Of a stretch of 42,173 bases of DNA, positions 1 through 8,721 are shown piece after piece. The stretch is from Verrucomicrobiaceae bacterium. Lineage in GTDB: Bacteria; Verrucomicrobiota; Verrucomicrobiae; Verrucomicrobiales; Akkermansiaceae. Where the stretch lies: assembly GCA_003820635.1 (NCBI GenBank), contig RPOS01000021.1:1-42173 (forward strand), read 5' to 3'. The stretch's first letter is position 1, and every line of letters begins with the position of its first letter. The notes under the pieces were generated by a model that made no database searches, was not told the DNA's origin, and saw nothing but the letters and a program-made list of their open reading frames with translations. A program made the translations under genes and the position numbers.

Positions 1-2
1 AA

Positions 3-425
3 CAAACACGCCAGCAACAAATCGAGGAAGCCCGCCGTGAGCAGGAGCAGCAAATCCGCCGCCAGCAAGAGCAGCAACTCGAAGAAAGCCGCCGCCAGCA
101 GGAACAGGAACGCCGCCAGCAAATGGAGGAAGCCCGCCGCGAGCAGGAGCAGCAAATCCGCCGCCAGCGTGAGCAGCAACTCGAAGAAAGCCGACGCCAG
201 CAGGAACAGGAACGTCGCCAGCAAATGGAGGAAGCACGCCGCGAGCAGGAGCAGTTAGTCCGCCGTCAGCGCGAGCAGCAACTCGAAGAAAGCCGACGCC
301 AACAGGAACAGGAACGTCGCCAGCAAATGGAGGAATCCCGCCGCGAGCAGGAGCAGCAAGTCCGCCGCCAACAGGAGGAAGGTCGCCGCCAGCAAGAGCA
401 GGCGCGTCAGCAACAGGAACGCTCA
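3..425 (+). repeat. 102-bp in-frame tandem repeat, about four copies
   Basis: The equivalent point of the repeat (start of the xEEARRE segment) falls at 21, 123, 225 and 327, exactly 102 bp apart, so each unit encodes 34 residues. Copies differ by a few substitutions (ATC/ATG at the first codon, GCC/TCC, CAA ATC/TTA GTC/CAA GTC). The array begins before the window. Confidence 0.9.
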
Positions 426-488
426 CGCCCTCCCGAGCAAAGCGACTCCTTGCGGGAGCAATTCCAGCGGCACCGCCAGGAGCGATGA
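3..488 (+). CDS. Gln/Arg/Glu-rich coiled-coil repeat protein (5' end outside window)
   Basis: The frame is open from the left edge of the window and ends at a TGA at 486-488, so only the C-terminal ~161 residues are visible. Almost all of it is a 34-residue repeat rich in Q, R and E (for example MEEARREQEQ and LEESRRQQEQERR), which should form a long, highly charged coiled coil. The last ~40 residues (RSRPPEQSDSLREQF...) leave the repeat pattern and end in a basic tail. No catalytic motif is visible. It converges on the ThuA-like gene with a 22-bp gap. It is probably a structural or envelope-associated filament-like protein, but this is a guess from composition; the N-terminus, which might carry a signal or membrane segment, is outside the window. 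Confidence 0.75.
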   Translation, partial: QTRQQQIEEARREQEQQIRRQQEQQLEESRRQQEQERRQQMEEARREQEQQIRRQREQQLEESRRQQEQERRQQMEEARREQEQLVRRQREQQLEESRRQQEQERRQQMEESRREQEQQVRRQQEEGRRQQEQARQQQERSRPPEQSDSLREQFQRHRQER

Positions 489-510
489 AGCAAGACGCCG
501 TTGCCGCCGC

Positions 511-1428
511 TTATTTCACCTCCGCCTTGAGATCGCCCATCGCCCAATGGATGCCGGCCAGGTAATGACGCACGACTTGCGGGTGCCAATAAATCTCATG
601 GTTGTGGCCCAATGAGCAGTAAAACACCCGGCCCTTTTCCCAGTACCGCGCCCAGGCGATGCCGAAGTCCTTGTCCGTGCGCTTGATGCCGGGCAGTGTC
701 ATGTCGGTTTTTTCCGTATCCAGCCGCAGCAACATGTGCACCGCTTTGGAGTCATAGGGATCCTTGAGTTGATGGATCTCCTCCTTGAACTCGACATTGC
801 GCCCCTCGAACATCGCGACGAGTGGATGCGCTTCCTGGCCGGGCTCCACCTTCACACTTACCTGCGTGCCAGCCGTCCATGGATGGCCGTCGAAGTATCC
901 GTTGATCATCCTGCCATAGGCGGGCCAGTCATAGCAGGTATCCGTCGCCGCGTGAATGCCGACAAATCCGCGGCCGGATTTCACGAAACCCATCAGGTTT
1001 TCCTTCAGCCGTGCATCGCGCTCGCGGGCGGCCTGCTTTTCCTCGGCAGTCAGTTTCTCCATCTCCTTGGGATGCGGCAGGAAAACGCTCTGCGTGGTGT
1101 TGAGGAAACACACCGCGTCGTATTGATCCAGATTGGCGCTCTCGAACTGGTCCGGCTCATCGCTGATGACCGCCTCAAAGGCCCCGGTCATGTTGCCCAG
1201 CTCCGCCAGCAGGATCTTGCCGGTGGCGATGGATGCGTGGCGGAAACCATTGGTCTTGGAAAACACCAGCAACTTGCGCGGCTTCTGAGGCGTCGCATAA
1301 GGCTTCGGCGGGATCGCAGCGGCCATTTTTTCAACAACCCCGGGCGGGGCCTGCTCGGCGGCGGGATTTTGCGCCACCATTAAAATGGCGGCGGCTCCGG
1401 TCAACACACAGGGGATCGAGGCTTTCAT
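511..1428 (-). CDS. Secreted ThuA-like domain protein
   Basis: 305 residues. An N-terminal signal peptide (MKASIPCVLTGAAAILMVA) is followed by a ThuA-like glutamine-amidotransferase-type fold. Recognisable family features are KLLVFSKTNGFRH near the N-terminus, GFVGIHAATDTCYDWP in the middle, the ...GYFDGHPW segment, and the C-terminal RVFYCSLGHNHEIYWHP block. ThuA proteins are associated with trehalose or other sugar utilisation, and in Planctomycetes/Verrucomicrobia secreted paralogues are common and poorly characterised. ATG start at 1428. It is transcribed divergently from the amidase gene at 1577 with ~148 bp between them. The family call is firm; the substrate cannot be read from the sequence. 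Confidence 0.9.
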   Translation of the reverse strand: MKASIPCVLTGAAAILMVAQNPAAEQAPPGVVEKMAAAIPPKPYATPQKPRKLLVFSKTNGFRHASIATGKILLAELGNMTGAFEAVISDEPDQFESANLDQYDAVCFLNTTQSVFLPHPKEMEKLTAEEKQAARERDARLKENLMGFVKSGRGFVGIHAATDTCYDWPAYGRMINGYFDGHPWTAGTQVSVKVEPGQEAHPLVAMFEGRNVEFKEEIHQLKDPYDSKAVHMLLRLDTEKTDMTLPGIKRTDKDFGIAWARYWEKGRVFYCSLGHNHEIYWHPQVVRHYLAGIHWAMGDLKAEVK

Positions 1429-1576
1429 GGTAAATTCAGGCTGGCCAGCCTCCTATCCCGCATTCCCCCGCCCGGCAACCCGGGTCCTGCTTGCGACGCA
1501 AATGCGCCCGACTCCGTGCGGAGCGACAAATCCGGTTGTCAGCGGCATTTCAACTTGTTAAGACCACGCAAAGCCC

Positions 1577-2623
1577 GTGCCGACCTCATTCGACAAGTCA
1601 GCCAGATTCCTGTGCGCCGCACTCCGCCTGCCGGTGGTGGCCATCGCGGCCTGCTTGCTGGCGCTGACCGCCACACCGGCGTCCGCCTGGGATTTGAAAA
1701 AAATCGAGAACCGCGACTACGTCTCGCTGGAAAGCGTGAAGCGCTTTTACAATTTCACCAAACTCAACCGCAGCGGGAACTCGCTGGTTCTCGAGAACCC
1801 GAAGGTCGAGATGAAGCTCAAAATCGGCGGCAACGAATGTCTGATGAACGGCGTGAAATTCGTCTTCACCCACAAGGTCGAAGTCATCGGTGACATGGCC
1901 TATGTTTCACGGATGGACCTGGCCAAGCTGATCGATCCGGTGCTGCGGCCGAATTTCATCAAGAACGCGGCGGACTTCCGCACCGTCATCCTCGACCCCG
2001 GCCACGGCGGCAAGGACCCCGGAGCCACCAATTCGCTGGGCAGCGAGGCTTTTTACAATCTCAAGGTCGCCGGCCGCGCCAAGTCCCTGCTGGAAGCCAA
2101 GGGCTTCAAGGTCGTGATGACCCGCACCAGCGACCGCTACCTCTCGCTCCAGGAGCGCGTGGATCTGGCCAATGCCATCCGGGAGAATGCCATCTTCGTG
2201 AGCATTCATTTCAATTCCGGCGGCCGCGAGGCGCGCGGCATCGAGACCTTCACCCTCTCGCCGCCCGGTGTCTCCCACTACGGCCGCGGTCTCATCGCGG
2301 CGGACAGCCAGGCGCGCGCCGGCAACGAGCACGACTCCGCCAACATCGCGCTGGCCACCTCCATCCACGGCTCCCTGCTGCGCCGTCTGCAGAAAAACAC
2401 CTTCGATCGCGGCATCAAGCGCGCACGTTTCAGCGTGCTTTCCGGCGTGCGCCACCCGGCCATCCTGCTGGAAGGCGGCTTCATGAGCCATCCCTACGAG
2501 GCCCGGTTGATCCAGAACGAGGCCTATCAGAACGCCATCGCCAACGGCATCGTCGATGCGGTGGTCAAATACCGCTTCGCCGTGAGCAAAAGGCCCACAG
2601 GCGCAGGAAGCGCGCCGAGGTAA
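1577..2623 (+). CDS. N-acetylmuramoyl-L-alanine amidase (Amidase_3), secreted
   Basis: 348 residues starting at a GTG; no in-frame ATG lies before the mature domain, and the GTG gives a good signal peptide ending ATPASA-W. Residues ~35-130 look like a copper-amine-oxidase-N/AMIN-type wall-binding domain (YVSLESVKRFYNF). The catalytic Amidase_3 domain follows: VILDPGHGGKDPGA with zinc ligand His143, Glu157, then SIHFNS with His211, and LLEGGFMSHPYEA with catalytic Glu299. The enzyme cleaves the amide bond between MurNAc and the stem peptide and would act in the periplasm in cell separation or wall turnover. No strong Shine-Dalgarno precedes it. Confidence 0.93.
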   Translation: MPTSFDKSARFLCAALRLPVVAIAACLLALTATPASAWDLKKIENRDYVSLESVKRFYNFTKLNRSGNSLVLENPKVEMKLKIGGNECLMNGVKFVFTHKVEVIGDMAYVSRMDLAKLIDPVLRPNFIKNAADFRTVILDPGHGGKDPGATNSLGSEAFYNLKVAGRAKSLLEAKGFKVVMTRTSDRYLSLQERVDLANAIRENAIFVSIHFNSGGREARGIETFTLSPPGVSHYGRGLIAADSQARAGNEHDSANIALATSIHGSLLRRLQKNTFDRGIKRARFSVLSGVRHPAILLEGGFMSHPYEARLIQNEAYQNAIANGIVDAVVKYRFAVSKRPTGAGSAPR

Positions 2624-2673
2624 GATCCAATGGTGTGCTTTGAGATGGCAGGCGGATGCAATTCCTCCACCGC

Positions 2674-3390
2674 TCAAGCCAGGCTCTGTTTCACCCGGCC
2701 GAGGACTTCCTCATAGGCTTCCATGACGTTGCCAAGATCGCGACGGAAGCGATCCTTATCCATTTTCTCGCCGGTCTTGAGGTCCCAGAGGCGGCAGCTG
2801 TCCGGGCTGATCTCGTCGGCGAGCACGATCACCGAGGGATCGGTGGCGAGGCGGCCGAACTCGAGTTTGAAGTCCACCAGCTTGAGCCCGCACTTGGCGA
2901 AGAAGTCACCGAGCAACTCGTTGACCTTGGCGGCGGACTTGCGGAGGAAGGCGACTTCCTCCGGCGTGGCGAGACCCATCTCGCGAATGTAGTCATCGTT
3001 GATGAGCGGATCGCCGAGCTCGTCGCTCTTGTAGGAAAACTCGATGATCGGCTGCTTGAAGGGCTGACCTTCCGGCACTCCGGTGCGGCGGCTGAAACTG
3101 CCGGCGGCGATGTTGCGCACGATCACCTCGACCATGAGGATCTCGACCTTTTTGACCTCGATGTTGGTCTCATCGATGGTGCGGATGAAATGGGTGGGAA
3201 TGCCCTCTTTTTCCAGCATCGCATAGATCAGCGTGCTGATGGCGTTGTTGAGGCGGCCCTTGTTTTCAAACTGTGCCTTCTTCTTGCCGTCGAACGCGGT
3301 GGCGTCGTCCTTGAATTCCATGCGCAGGACGTTCGGTTCTTCAGTGGCCCAGAGTCGTTTCGCTTTGCCTTCGTAAAGTTGGGAGGACAT
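2674..3390 (-). CDS. purC: Phosphoribosylaminoimidazole-succinocarboxamide synthase
   Basis: 238 residues. It catalyses ATP-dependent condensation of CAIR with aspartate to SAICAR in de novo purine synthesis. Family signatures are the N-terminal MSSQLYEGKAKRLW, the AFDGKKKAQFENKG segment and the C-terminal LADEISPDSCRLWD block. An upstream in-frame start at 3426 exists, but the ATG at 3390 is preceded by AGGAAACAGCCC, a plausible Shine-Dalgarno, and matches the usual PurC N-terminus, so it is preferred. It is a single gene, convergent with the amidase (50-bp gap), with no other pur gene in the window. Confidence 0.96.
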   Translation of the reverse strand: MSSQLYEGKAKRLWATEEPNVLRMEFKDDATAFDGKKKAQFENKGRLNNAISTLIYAMLEKEGIPTHFIRTIDETNIEVKKVEILMVEVIVRNIAAGSFSRRTGVPEGQPFKQPIIEFSYKSDELGDPLINDDYIREMGLATPEEVAFLRKSAAKVNELLGDFFAKCGLKLVDFKLEFGRLATDPSVIVLADEISPDSCRLWDLKTGEKMDKDRFRRDLGNVMEAYEEVLGRVKQSLA

Positions 3391-3538
3391 GGGCTGTTTC
3401 CTAGGAGCCGCCCCGGCCGCGGTCAAGAGCGCGTCATCTGGAAATCAAACTATTTCCGCCAAGCGGGGAAATCCGGCGCTTGGCGGCATCTCGTGCCTTG
3501 CAAACGCGGGCGGCGGTGGCGAACCTCGGCCCACAACC

Positions 3539-4024
3539 ATGCCCGAGTCCACGCCAGCCACCCCGCCAGACGTCCCGGAGAAGGCGCGGGTGCCGCGCGC
3601 GCGGGCGGTGCCCACGGCGCGGCCGTTCCGGGTGGCGGTGTTTTTCGCGGCGCTGCATTTCCTGGGGTTGATCGCCACGGCCACGGCGTTGGCAGGATTT
3701 TTCCTGCGGCCCAGCCTGCTGGCCTCGTGCTTTCTGTTAGGTGGACTGGTCTTCTGCGCCGTGAGCTGGTTGATCGCGTATTTCAAGCGCCGCGCCGTCC
3801 ACTGCCCGCTGTGCAAGGGCACGCCGCTCATCAACAGCGGCGCGCTGCCCCACATCCGGGCGCACCGGATCCGCCCGTTCAACCACGGCACCAGCGCCGT
3901 GCTCTCGATCCTGGCGACGCAGAAATTCCGCTGCATGTATTGCGGTTCGGACTACGACCTGCTCAAGCCGCGCACGCGGCTGCTGCCGGACACGGAAGGC
4001 GACGGCACGGAGGAGTCCGCCTAG
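3539..4024 (+). CDS. Small membrane protein with zinc-ribbon-like cysteine pairs
   Basis: 161 residues from an ATG at 3539; an upstream extension of the frame to 3389 overlaps the purC 5' end and looks non-coding. A Pro/Ala/Arg-rich head is followed by two hydrophobic segments (about VAVFFAALHFLGLIATATAL and LLASCFLLGGLVFCAVSWLI) and then a soluble tail with CPLC ... CMYCGSDYDLL, a four-cysteine arrangement typical of a zinc ribbon. The termini are probably cytoplasmic. No named family was recognised. It shares a stop region with the convergent gene ending at 4021: the palindrome CTAG (4021-4024) supplies TAG stops on both strands. Confidence 0.75.
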   Translation: MPESTPATPPDVPEKARVPRARAVPTARPFRVAVFFAALHFLGLIATATALAGFFLRPSLLASCFLLGGLVFCAVSWLIAYFKRRAVHCPLCKGTPLINSGALPHIRAHRIRPFNHGTSAVLSILATQKFRCMYCGSDYDLLKPRTRLLPDTEGDGTEESA

Positions 4025-5412
4025 GAAGTGCGGAGCCGGGCGTGGCGCTCGGCCATGGCCCATGCAAGCTCGGGCACGAATGCGCGCCAGCGTTCGTCGC
4101 CAGCCACGATCATGCGGCAGACGTCGCGCCCGGTGAAGGCGAGCAACGCTTCATCGCCGCAGCAAATGCCACGGATGCGGCTGTTTTCGACAAAATGCTG
4201 ATAGAGATGGCGGCAGTTTTCCGGAGCGAGGAAAGTGCCAGCGGTGACCAACTCGCCGGTCTTGCGGTTTTGCCAGGGAAAGACGTAGAGCGTGACGCCC
4301 TCCTTGAAGAGCCGGCCGAAGGATTCCAGCAGGCCGCCGGCGAGATTCTCCGACCACTTGGCTTTGAAGAGCTCGTTGAGCAGGCCGATACTGAGGATGA
4401 TGCCGACCTGTCTGGTGGTGCAGCGCTTGAGAAACGCGGCGATGCGGTGGAACTCGGCGCAATTGGAAACGAGCACGGTCTTGCCGAGTGTTTGCAGGGC
4501 GTCGGCACGGTCGATGAAATCCACGGGATCGATGTCTGGACCGCGCAGCAGGTTGTGCATGGAAATCTCACAGAGTTCGATGGTCTCGGCGCGCTCGTTC
4601 TCAGGCAGCGTTCCGCTGAAGCCAGCCTGTGCCTGCTCCAGCATGGCGAGGTGGAGATTCATCACAGGATCAAAACTGCCACGCAACAACAGCACCGGAT
4701 GGCGGTAGAGAGCCTCAGCGGGTTGCACGACCTCGCCGGTGGGCAGGAACATCGTGGCCTCCGTGAGGCCGCATTCCACAAGTTGCAGCGCACACAGGCG
4801 GTTGTCGAAGGACTCGTAACCATGGCCGGTGAATTTCAGCAGGTCCACTTCCACCCGGCCGGGCGCGAGGTTTCCGATCAGTGCCTCGACAAATTTCCGC
4901 AAGTGCCCGCGGTGGCGGAAGGCGGCGTGGATCAGGTTCACACCGACGATGCCGAGGGCCTCCATCTGGTCGATGGTGCGGGCGTCGAGCAGGCGGACGT
5001 GGAGCGTGATGTCGGAGGGCGGGTCGCCGGGTTTTTTCTGGAACCGCACGCCGAGCCAGCCGTGGCACTCGCCGCTGTCCTGATAGCCGCGGGCGCGCAC
5101 GGTATTGCAGAACGAGAAGAAGGTGGTCTCCGCGCCACGCTGCGGACCGAGGCGCTCTAACAAGATGGAGTATTCGTGATCGAGCATCGCCGCGAGGCGG
5201 CCGGCCGAGACATATCTTCGGGCGCGGCCATAGATGGCATCGCTCATGGTCATGTCATAGGCGGAGATGGTCTTGGCGACGAGACCGGCGGTGCCGGAGG
5301 CGCGGAAGAACCAGTTGGCGGTTTCCTGACCGGCACCGATCTCGGCGAAGGCGCCGTAGATCTGCGGATCAAGATTGAGATCAAGAACCTTGTCGTAAGT
5401 GGTCGGTGTCAC
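4021..5412 (-). CDS. Conserved protein of unknown function (cyanobacterial/planctomycete-type family often mislabelled NadD-like)
   Basis: 463 residues with a GTG start that overlaps the stop of the upstream gene as GTGA, so translation is probably coupled. The sequence resembles a widely conserved family of ~480 residues whose N-terminus reads DLNLDPQIYGAFAEIGAGQE, followed by TISAYDMTMSDAIYGRARRYVS, ECHGWLGVRFQ, ALGIVGVNLIHAAF, EVVQPAEALYRHPVLLLRGS and GKTVLVSNCAEFHRIAAFL. Members are commonly labelled 'nicotinate-nucleotide adenylyltransferase' in databases, but the HxGH nucleotidyltransferase motif is not visible here, so that label is not supported. No signal peptide or membrane segment. 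The recall of the family is from memory; the function is unknown. Confidence 0.75.
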   Translation of the reverse strand: MTPTTYDKVLDLNLDPQIYGAFAEIGAGQETANWFFRASGTAGLVAKTISAYDMTMSDAIYGRARRYVSAGRLAAMLDHEYSILLERLGPQRGAETTFFSFCNTVRARGYQDSGECHGWLGVRFQKKPGDPPSDITLHVRLLDARTIDQMEALGIVGVNLIHAAFRHRGHLRKFVEALIGNLAPGRVEVDLLKFTGHGYESFDNRLCALQLVECGLTEATMFLPTGEVVQPAEALYRHPVLLLRGSFDPVMNLHLAMLEQAQAGFSGTLPENERAETIELCEISMHNLLRGPDIDPVDFIDRADALQTLGKTVLVSNCAEFHRIAAFLKRCTTRQVGIILSIGLLNELFKAKWSENLAGGLLESFGRLFKEGVTLYVFPWQNRKTGELVTAGTFLAPENCRHLYQHFVENSRIRGICCGDEALLAFTGRDVCRMIVAGDERWRAFVPELAWAMAERHARLRTS

Positions 5413-6506
5413 GGCGATTCTGCGTTTTCAAGCATCCATCCCTCGGCGATCATTTTGCGGATGAGCACCTGCTTGGGGGAAGTTGCGTTTTCAGGAAACT
5501 CCAGCTGCAAGGTCATGGCGGCCTGTTTTTGATCGGGCGAAGGCCGGATCATCGAGTCGAGCGTGGAATTCCGCTCCACATAGCCGTAGATGGCATGCAC
5601 GCCATCCGGCGACTCCAGGCGGTAGGACTGCCACTTGCGGTCGTCGGAAAAAGCGAAGTTATAATATTCCACCGGACTGAGCACCACGCGGAAGAGTTTC
5701 AGGCCGGCAGGTTTGGCAGATAGGAATTCCTCCCACGGCATCTCGGACCAGCCGGACCACGCCTCCCAATCAATTCTCAAGCCATCCGGCGTCGAAAAGA
5801 AGGCCAGCGGCTTCTCCTCCATTCCCTGCGTGCGGACAGTGACGGAAAGGAACGAACCCAAACGGGAAACTTCCGCACGCGTGTTGAATGCGACCATGCC
5901 GGGTGCCTCGATTTTTCCGTCGGGATAGATCCCGCGCAGCCTGGGCTCCGCCACCTGAGGATTGCGGACAAGCGACAGCAGATCCTCGATCCGGCTGGCG
6001 GAAAGGAATTTACCGGCCAACGGCTCCGCCTGCGCCAGGAATTCGGCATCGGACAGAGGAGCATCCGTGGCAACAGCCGCCTGCGGTGCCGGTTTTTCCA
6101 AGGCCGCAGGAATACTCACTGAGGGAGTTTCCGGCCGACTGCCCAGCATGGTCATCAGCACGCCGGCCACGATGAGCGCGAAGAGCGTGCCGCCGCCCAG
6201 CAGCATCCAGAACATCTGGCGGCTCGCCCGTTGTGGGGATGGCGCTTCGTCGGCATCCGTGCTTTCCCAATCATGCCCGGCGCGGCGGCGGGAATTGCGG
6301 CGACGGTGTTTTTTGTTACCCGATTCAGGAGCGCCGGGGGACAGAGGAATCACCAACTCCGGAACCTGGTCTTCCGGCAGCGGGATTTTCAGAAGCCTGC
6401 GGCAACTCGGGCACACCACGCCGCGGCCGTCGTGCTCGCGGGGCACACGAAACACGAACCGGCAATCCGGACACACAAATCCGCTCCATCGTCTGGCGCT
6501 CTCCAT
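5409..6506 (-). CDS. Membrane-anchored zinc-ribbon protein, unknown function
   Basis: 365 residues from the ATG at 6506; a GTG four codons upstream (6518) is possible, and neither has a clear ribosome-binding site. The N-terminus carries CPDC ... CPSC, a zinc ribbon of the type common in planctomycete and verrucomicrobial regulators, followed by a basic linker (KKHRRRNSRRRAGH) and one strong transmembrane helix around residues 102-124. The C-terminal ~230 residues (from AEFLAQAEPLAGKFLSA) should be extracytoplasmic and match no family I recognise. First gene of a two-gene leftward unit with the 4021-5412 gene (4-bp overlap). Confidence 0.72.
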   Translation of the reverse strand: MESARRWSGFVCPDCRFVFRVPREHDGRGVVCPSCRRLLKIPLPEDQVPELVIPLSPGAPESGNKKHRRRNSRRRAGHDWESTDADEAPSPQRASRQMFWMLLGGGTLFALIVAGVLMTMLGSRPETPSVSIPAALEKPAPQAAVATDAPLSDAEFLAQAEPLAGKFLSASRIEDLLSLVRNPQVAEPRLRGIYPDGKIEAPGMVAFNTRAEVSRLGSFLSVTVRTQGMEEKPLAFFSTPDGLRIDWEAWSGWSEMPWEEFLSAKPAGLKLFRVVLSPVEYYNFAFSDDRKWQSYRLESPDGVHAIYGYVERNSTLDSMIRPSPDQKQAAMTLQLEFPENATSPKQVLIRKMIAEGWMLENAESP

Positions 6507-6621
6507 CGTTTCGGGCACGCGCGAAACTGAGCGGCTTCACGCGCCGCCTGCAAGCCTCGGGATTGGCGGATTGATTCCCGCGCTTGAAACTTCCGCCGTT
6601 CCCCGCGATGAACGGCGCGCC

Positions 6622-7761
6622 ATGACCCACGACTTCGACACGCCCGTCCAGCGCCGCGGCACCGGCTGCATCAAATACGACCGCCGCCCGGAGCTCGATC
6701 CCTTCTGGGTGGCGGACATGGATTTCCAATCGCCGCCCGCGATCCTGGAGGCGCTGCACCGCCGCGTGGACCACGGGATTTTCGGCTATGCCCAGGCGCA
6801 CGAGGGGCTCAACGATGCCGTCCTGACCTATCTGCGGAAGCGTCAGGGAGCGGATGTACCGCTGGATCACATCGTCCACCTCGGCGGCTTGGTGCCGGCG
6901 CTTTCGCTGGCCGCACGCGCCTTTTGCAAGCCGGGCGAGGCGGTGATGACCTGCACGCCGGTCTATCCGCCGTTCCTCAACGTCCATCACGATGCCAAGG
7001 CCACGCTCATCACCGTGGATCACGTTTTTGATGACGGCAGCTGGCGTTTCGATTGGGAGGCGATGGAAAATGCCGTCACGGCGGAAACCCGGGTCTTCCT
7101 GCTGTGCAATCCGCAGAACCCGCTGGGCCGGGTGTTTTCCATCGAGGAAATCGAGCGGCTCGCCGGATTCTGTGAAGCTCACGATCTGATGTTGGTGTCC
7201 GACGAAATCCACTGCGATCTCATTTTCGACGAGCAGGCGACACCGCATGTTTCGGCGCTCAAGCTGCCTGAGCGATTCGCAAAACGCACGATCACCCTGC
7301 TCTCGCCCAGCAAGACATGGAACATCGCCGGGCTCGGCTATGCCTATGCGGTGATCGCGGATGACTCGCTGCGCCGCCGCTTCAGCGCCGCACGCGGCCA
7401 CACGCTCGCCGAGATCAACGCGCTTTCCTATTACGCCGCCGAGGCCGCCTACCGCCACGGCGAGCCGTGGCGGCGCGAACTCATCACTTATCTACGGCAA
7501 AACCGCGATACCCTCGTGGACTTCATCCAGACCCGCTGCCCCGGGCTTTCCGTTAGAACCGGCGAGGCCACCTATCTCGCATGGATCGATGCGTCCGGCC
7601 TCGGTGCGGACAACCCGGCGCTGCATTTCGAAAAACACGCCGGCTTGTTTCTATCCGACGGCGCGTTTTTCGGCTGGCCGCAATTCATCCGTTTCAACTT
7701 CGGCTGCCCCCGGGCGAGAATGATGGAAGGCCTTGAAAAGATCGCCTCCGACATATCATAA
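6622..7761 (+). CDS. patB: PLP-dependent C-S lyase, MalY/PatB family
   Basis: 379 residues. Class I/II aminotransferase fold of the MalY/PatB subgroup, which acts as cystathionine beta-lyase (cystathionine to homocysteine, pyruvate and ammonia) or a related C-S lyase. Signatures are the start FDTPVQRRGTGCIKYD, the WVADMDFQSPPAI segment (Asp-Met-Asp-Phe is typical), NPQNPLGRVF, SDEIHCDLIF and the PLP lysine in SPSKTWNIAGL (Lys231). The ATG at 6622 is preferred over an open extension upstream because family members begin here. It is divergent from the zinc-ribbon gene with ~115 bp between starts. Exact substrate is uncertain. Confidence 0.92.
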   Translation: MTHDFDTPVQRRGTGCIKYDRRPELDPFWVADMDFQSPPAILEALHRRVDHGIFGYAQAHEGLNDAVLTYLRKRQGADVPLDHIVHLGGLVPALSLAARAFCKPGEAVMTCTPVYPPFLNVHHDAKATLITVDHVFDDGSWRFDWEAMENAVTAETRVFLLCNPQNPLGRVFSIEEIERLAGFCEAHDLMLVSDEIHCDLIFDEQATPHVSALKLPERFAKRTITLLSPSKTWNIAGLGYAYAVIADDSLRRRFSAARGHTLAEINALSYYAAEAAYRHGEPWRRELITYLRQNRDTLVDFIQTRCPGLSVRTGEATYLAWIDASGLGADNPALHFEKHAGLFLSDGAFFGWPQFIRFNFGCPRARMMEGLEKIASDIS

Positions 7762-7797
7762 ACATTCCACCCATCCATCCCAACCCATACCACCATC

Positions 7798-8637
7798 ATG
7801 AAACTCGCCTGCGCCGACTTTACCTTTCCCCTGCTCCCGCACGACAAGTCGCTTGATCTCATCGCCTCGCTCGATCTCGAAGGCGTCGATATCGGTCTGT
7901 TCGAAAAACGCTCGCACCTCTGGCCATCCAAGGAATTCCGCGATGTCTCCAAAAACGCGCGCGCCCTGCGCCGGAAACTCGACGACCGCGGGCTCGCCTG
8001 TGCTGATATCTTCCTCCAGTGCGATCCGGATTTCACTCCATACGCGTCGAATCACCCCGACAAGGCCCGCCGCCGCAAGGCCGCCGACTGGTTCCGCAAA
8101 GCGGTGGAATACGCCTGCGAGGCGGGTTCCAAGCACGTCACCGGCCTGCCCGGAGTGGAGTTTTCCGGCGAAGAAAGCACGCGGGATTCGTTCCGCCGCG
8201 CCGCCGAGGAACTCGCATGGCGCGTGGAGGAAGCCCGCAGCGCCGACATCACCTTTTCCGTGGAGCCCCACATCGGCTCCATCGTCCCCACGCCGGAAAA
8301 GACACTCAAGCTCATCGAAGCGACGCCCGGCCTCACGCTCACGCTCGACTACACGCACTTCACCCGCGTGGGCATGGAAGACTCGCGCATCGAGCCGCTC
8401 TGCGCGCACGCCGGCCACATCCACACGCGCGGCGCACGCAAGGGCCGCCTCCAGGCACCGCTCAAGGAAAACTCCATCGACTACGCCCGCGTCGTCCAGA
8501 TGCTAAAGAAATCCGGCTACGCAGGCTGGCTCGGCATCGAATATGTGTGGATGGATTGGGAGCATTGCAACGAATGCGACTGCGTTTCCGAGACCATCCT
8601 GTTCCGCGATCTGCTGCGCAAACTCACCCGCCGCTGA
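7798..8637 (+). CDS. Sugar phosphate isomerase/epimerase-like TIM barrel protein
   Basis: 279 residues of the xylose isomerase-like/AP-endonuclease-2 TIM-barrel superfamily. Visible metal-site strands include FSVEPHIGSI, LTLDYTHFTRVG, HIHTRGARKG and GWLGIEYVWMDW, which supply the usual Glu/Asp/His ligands. No signal peptide, so it should be a cytoplasmic sugar isomerase or epimerase; substrate not predictable. It starts 36 bp after the C-S lyase gene behind a C/A-rich leader (ACCCATCCATCC) without a Shine-Dalgarno, and may be co-transcribed. Confidence 0.85.
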   Translation: MKLACADFTFPLLPHDKSLDLIASLDLEGVDIGLFEKRSHLWPSKEFRDVSKNARALRRKLDDRGLACADIFLQCDPDFTPYASNHPDKARRRKAADWFRKAVEYACEAGSKHVTGLPGVEFSGEESTRDSFRRAAEELAWRVEEARSADITFSVEPHIGSIVPTPEKTLKLIEATPGLTLTLDYTHFTRVGMEDSRIEPLCAHAGHIHTRGARKGRLQAPLKENSIDYARVVQMLKKSGYAGWLGIEYVWMDWEHCNECDCVSETILFRDLLRKLTRR

Positions 8638-8721
8638 CCCGCTTTCGTCTATCCGCTTGCCAAATCCGCTCCGCCCGGACTAGTCCCTCAGCCCGCATCC
8701 GCGAAACGGAGCGCTTTCACC

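Noticed and set aside
1907..2677. Long open frame antisense to the cell-wall amidase gene (256 residues)
   Set aside because: It lies inside a gene with clear catalytic motifs; its sequence is Gly/Ala/His-rich low complexity typical of reverse-strand frames in GC-rich DNA.
2656..5160. 834-residue open frame on the + strand across purC and the following genes
   Set aside because: It is antisense to purC and to the conserved 4021-5412 gene and matches no protein pattern; a GC-driven artefact.
5962..6621. N-terminal extension of the C-S lyase gene by 220 codons
   Set aside because: This stretch is antisense to the zinc-ribbon membrane protein gene, and MalY/PatB proteins begin at the ATG at 6622.
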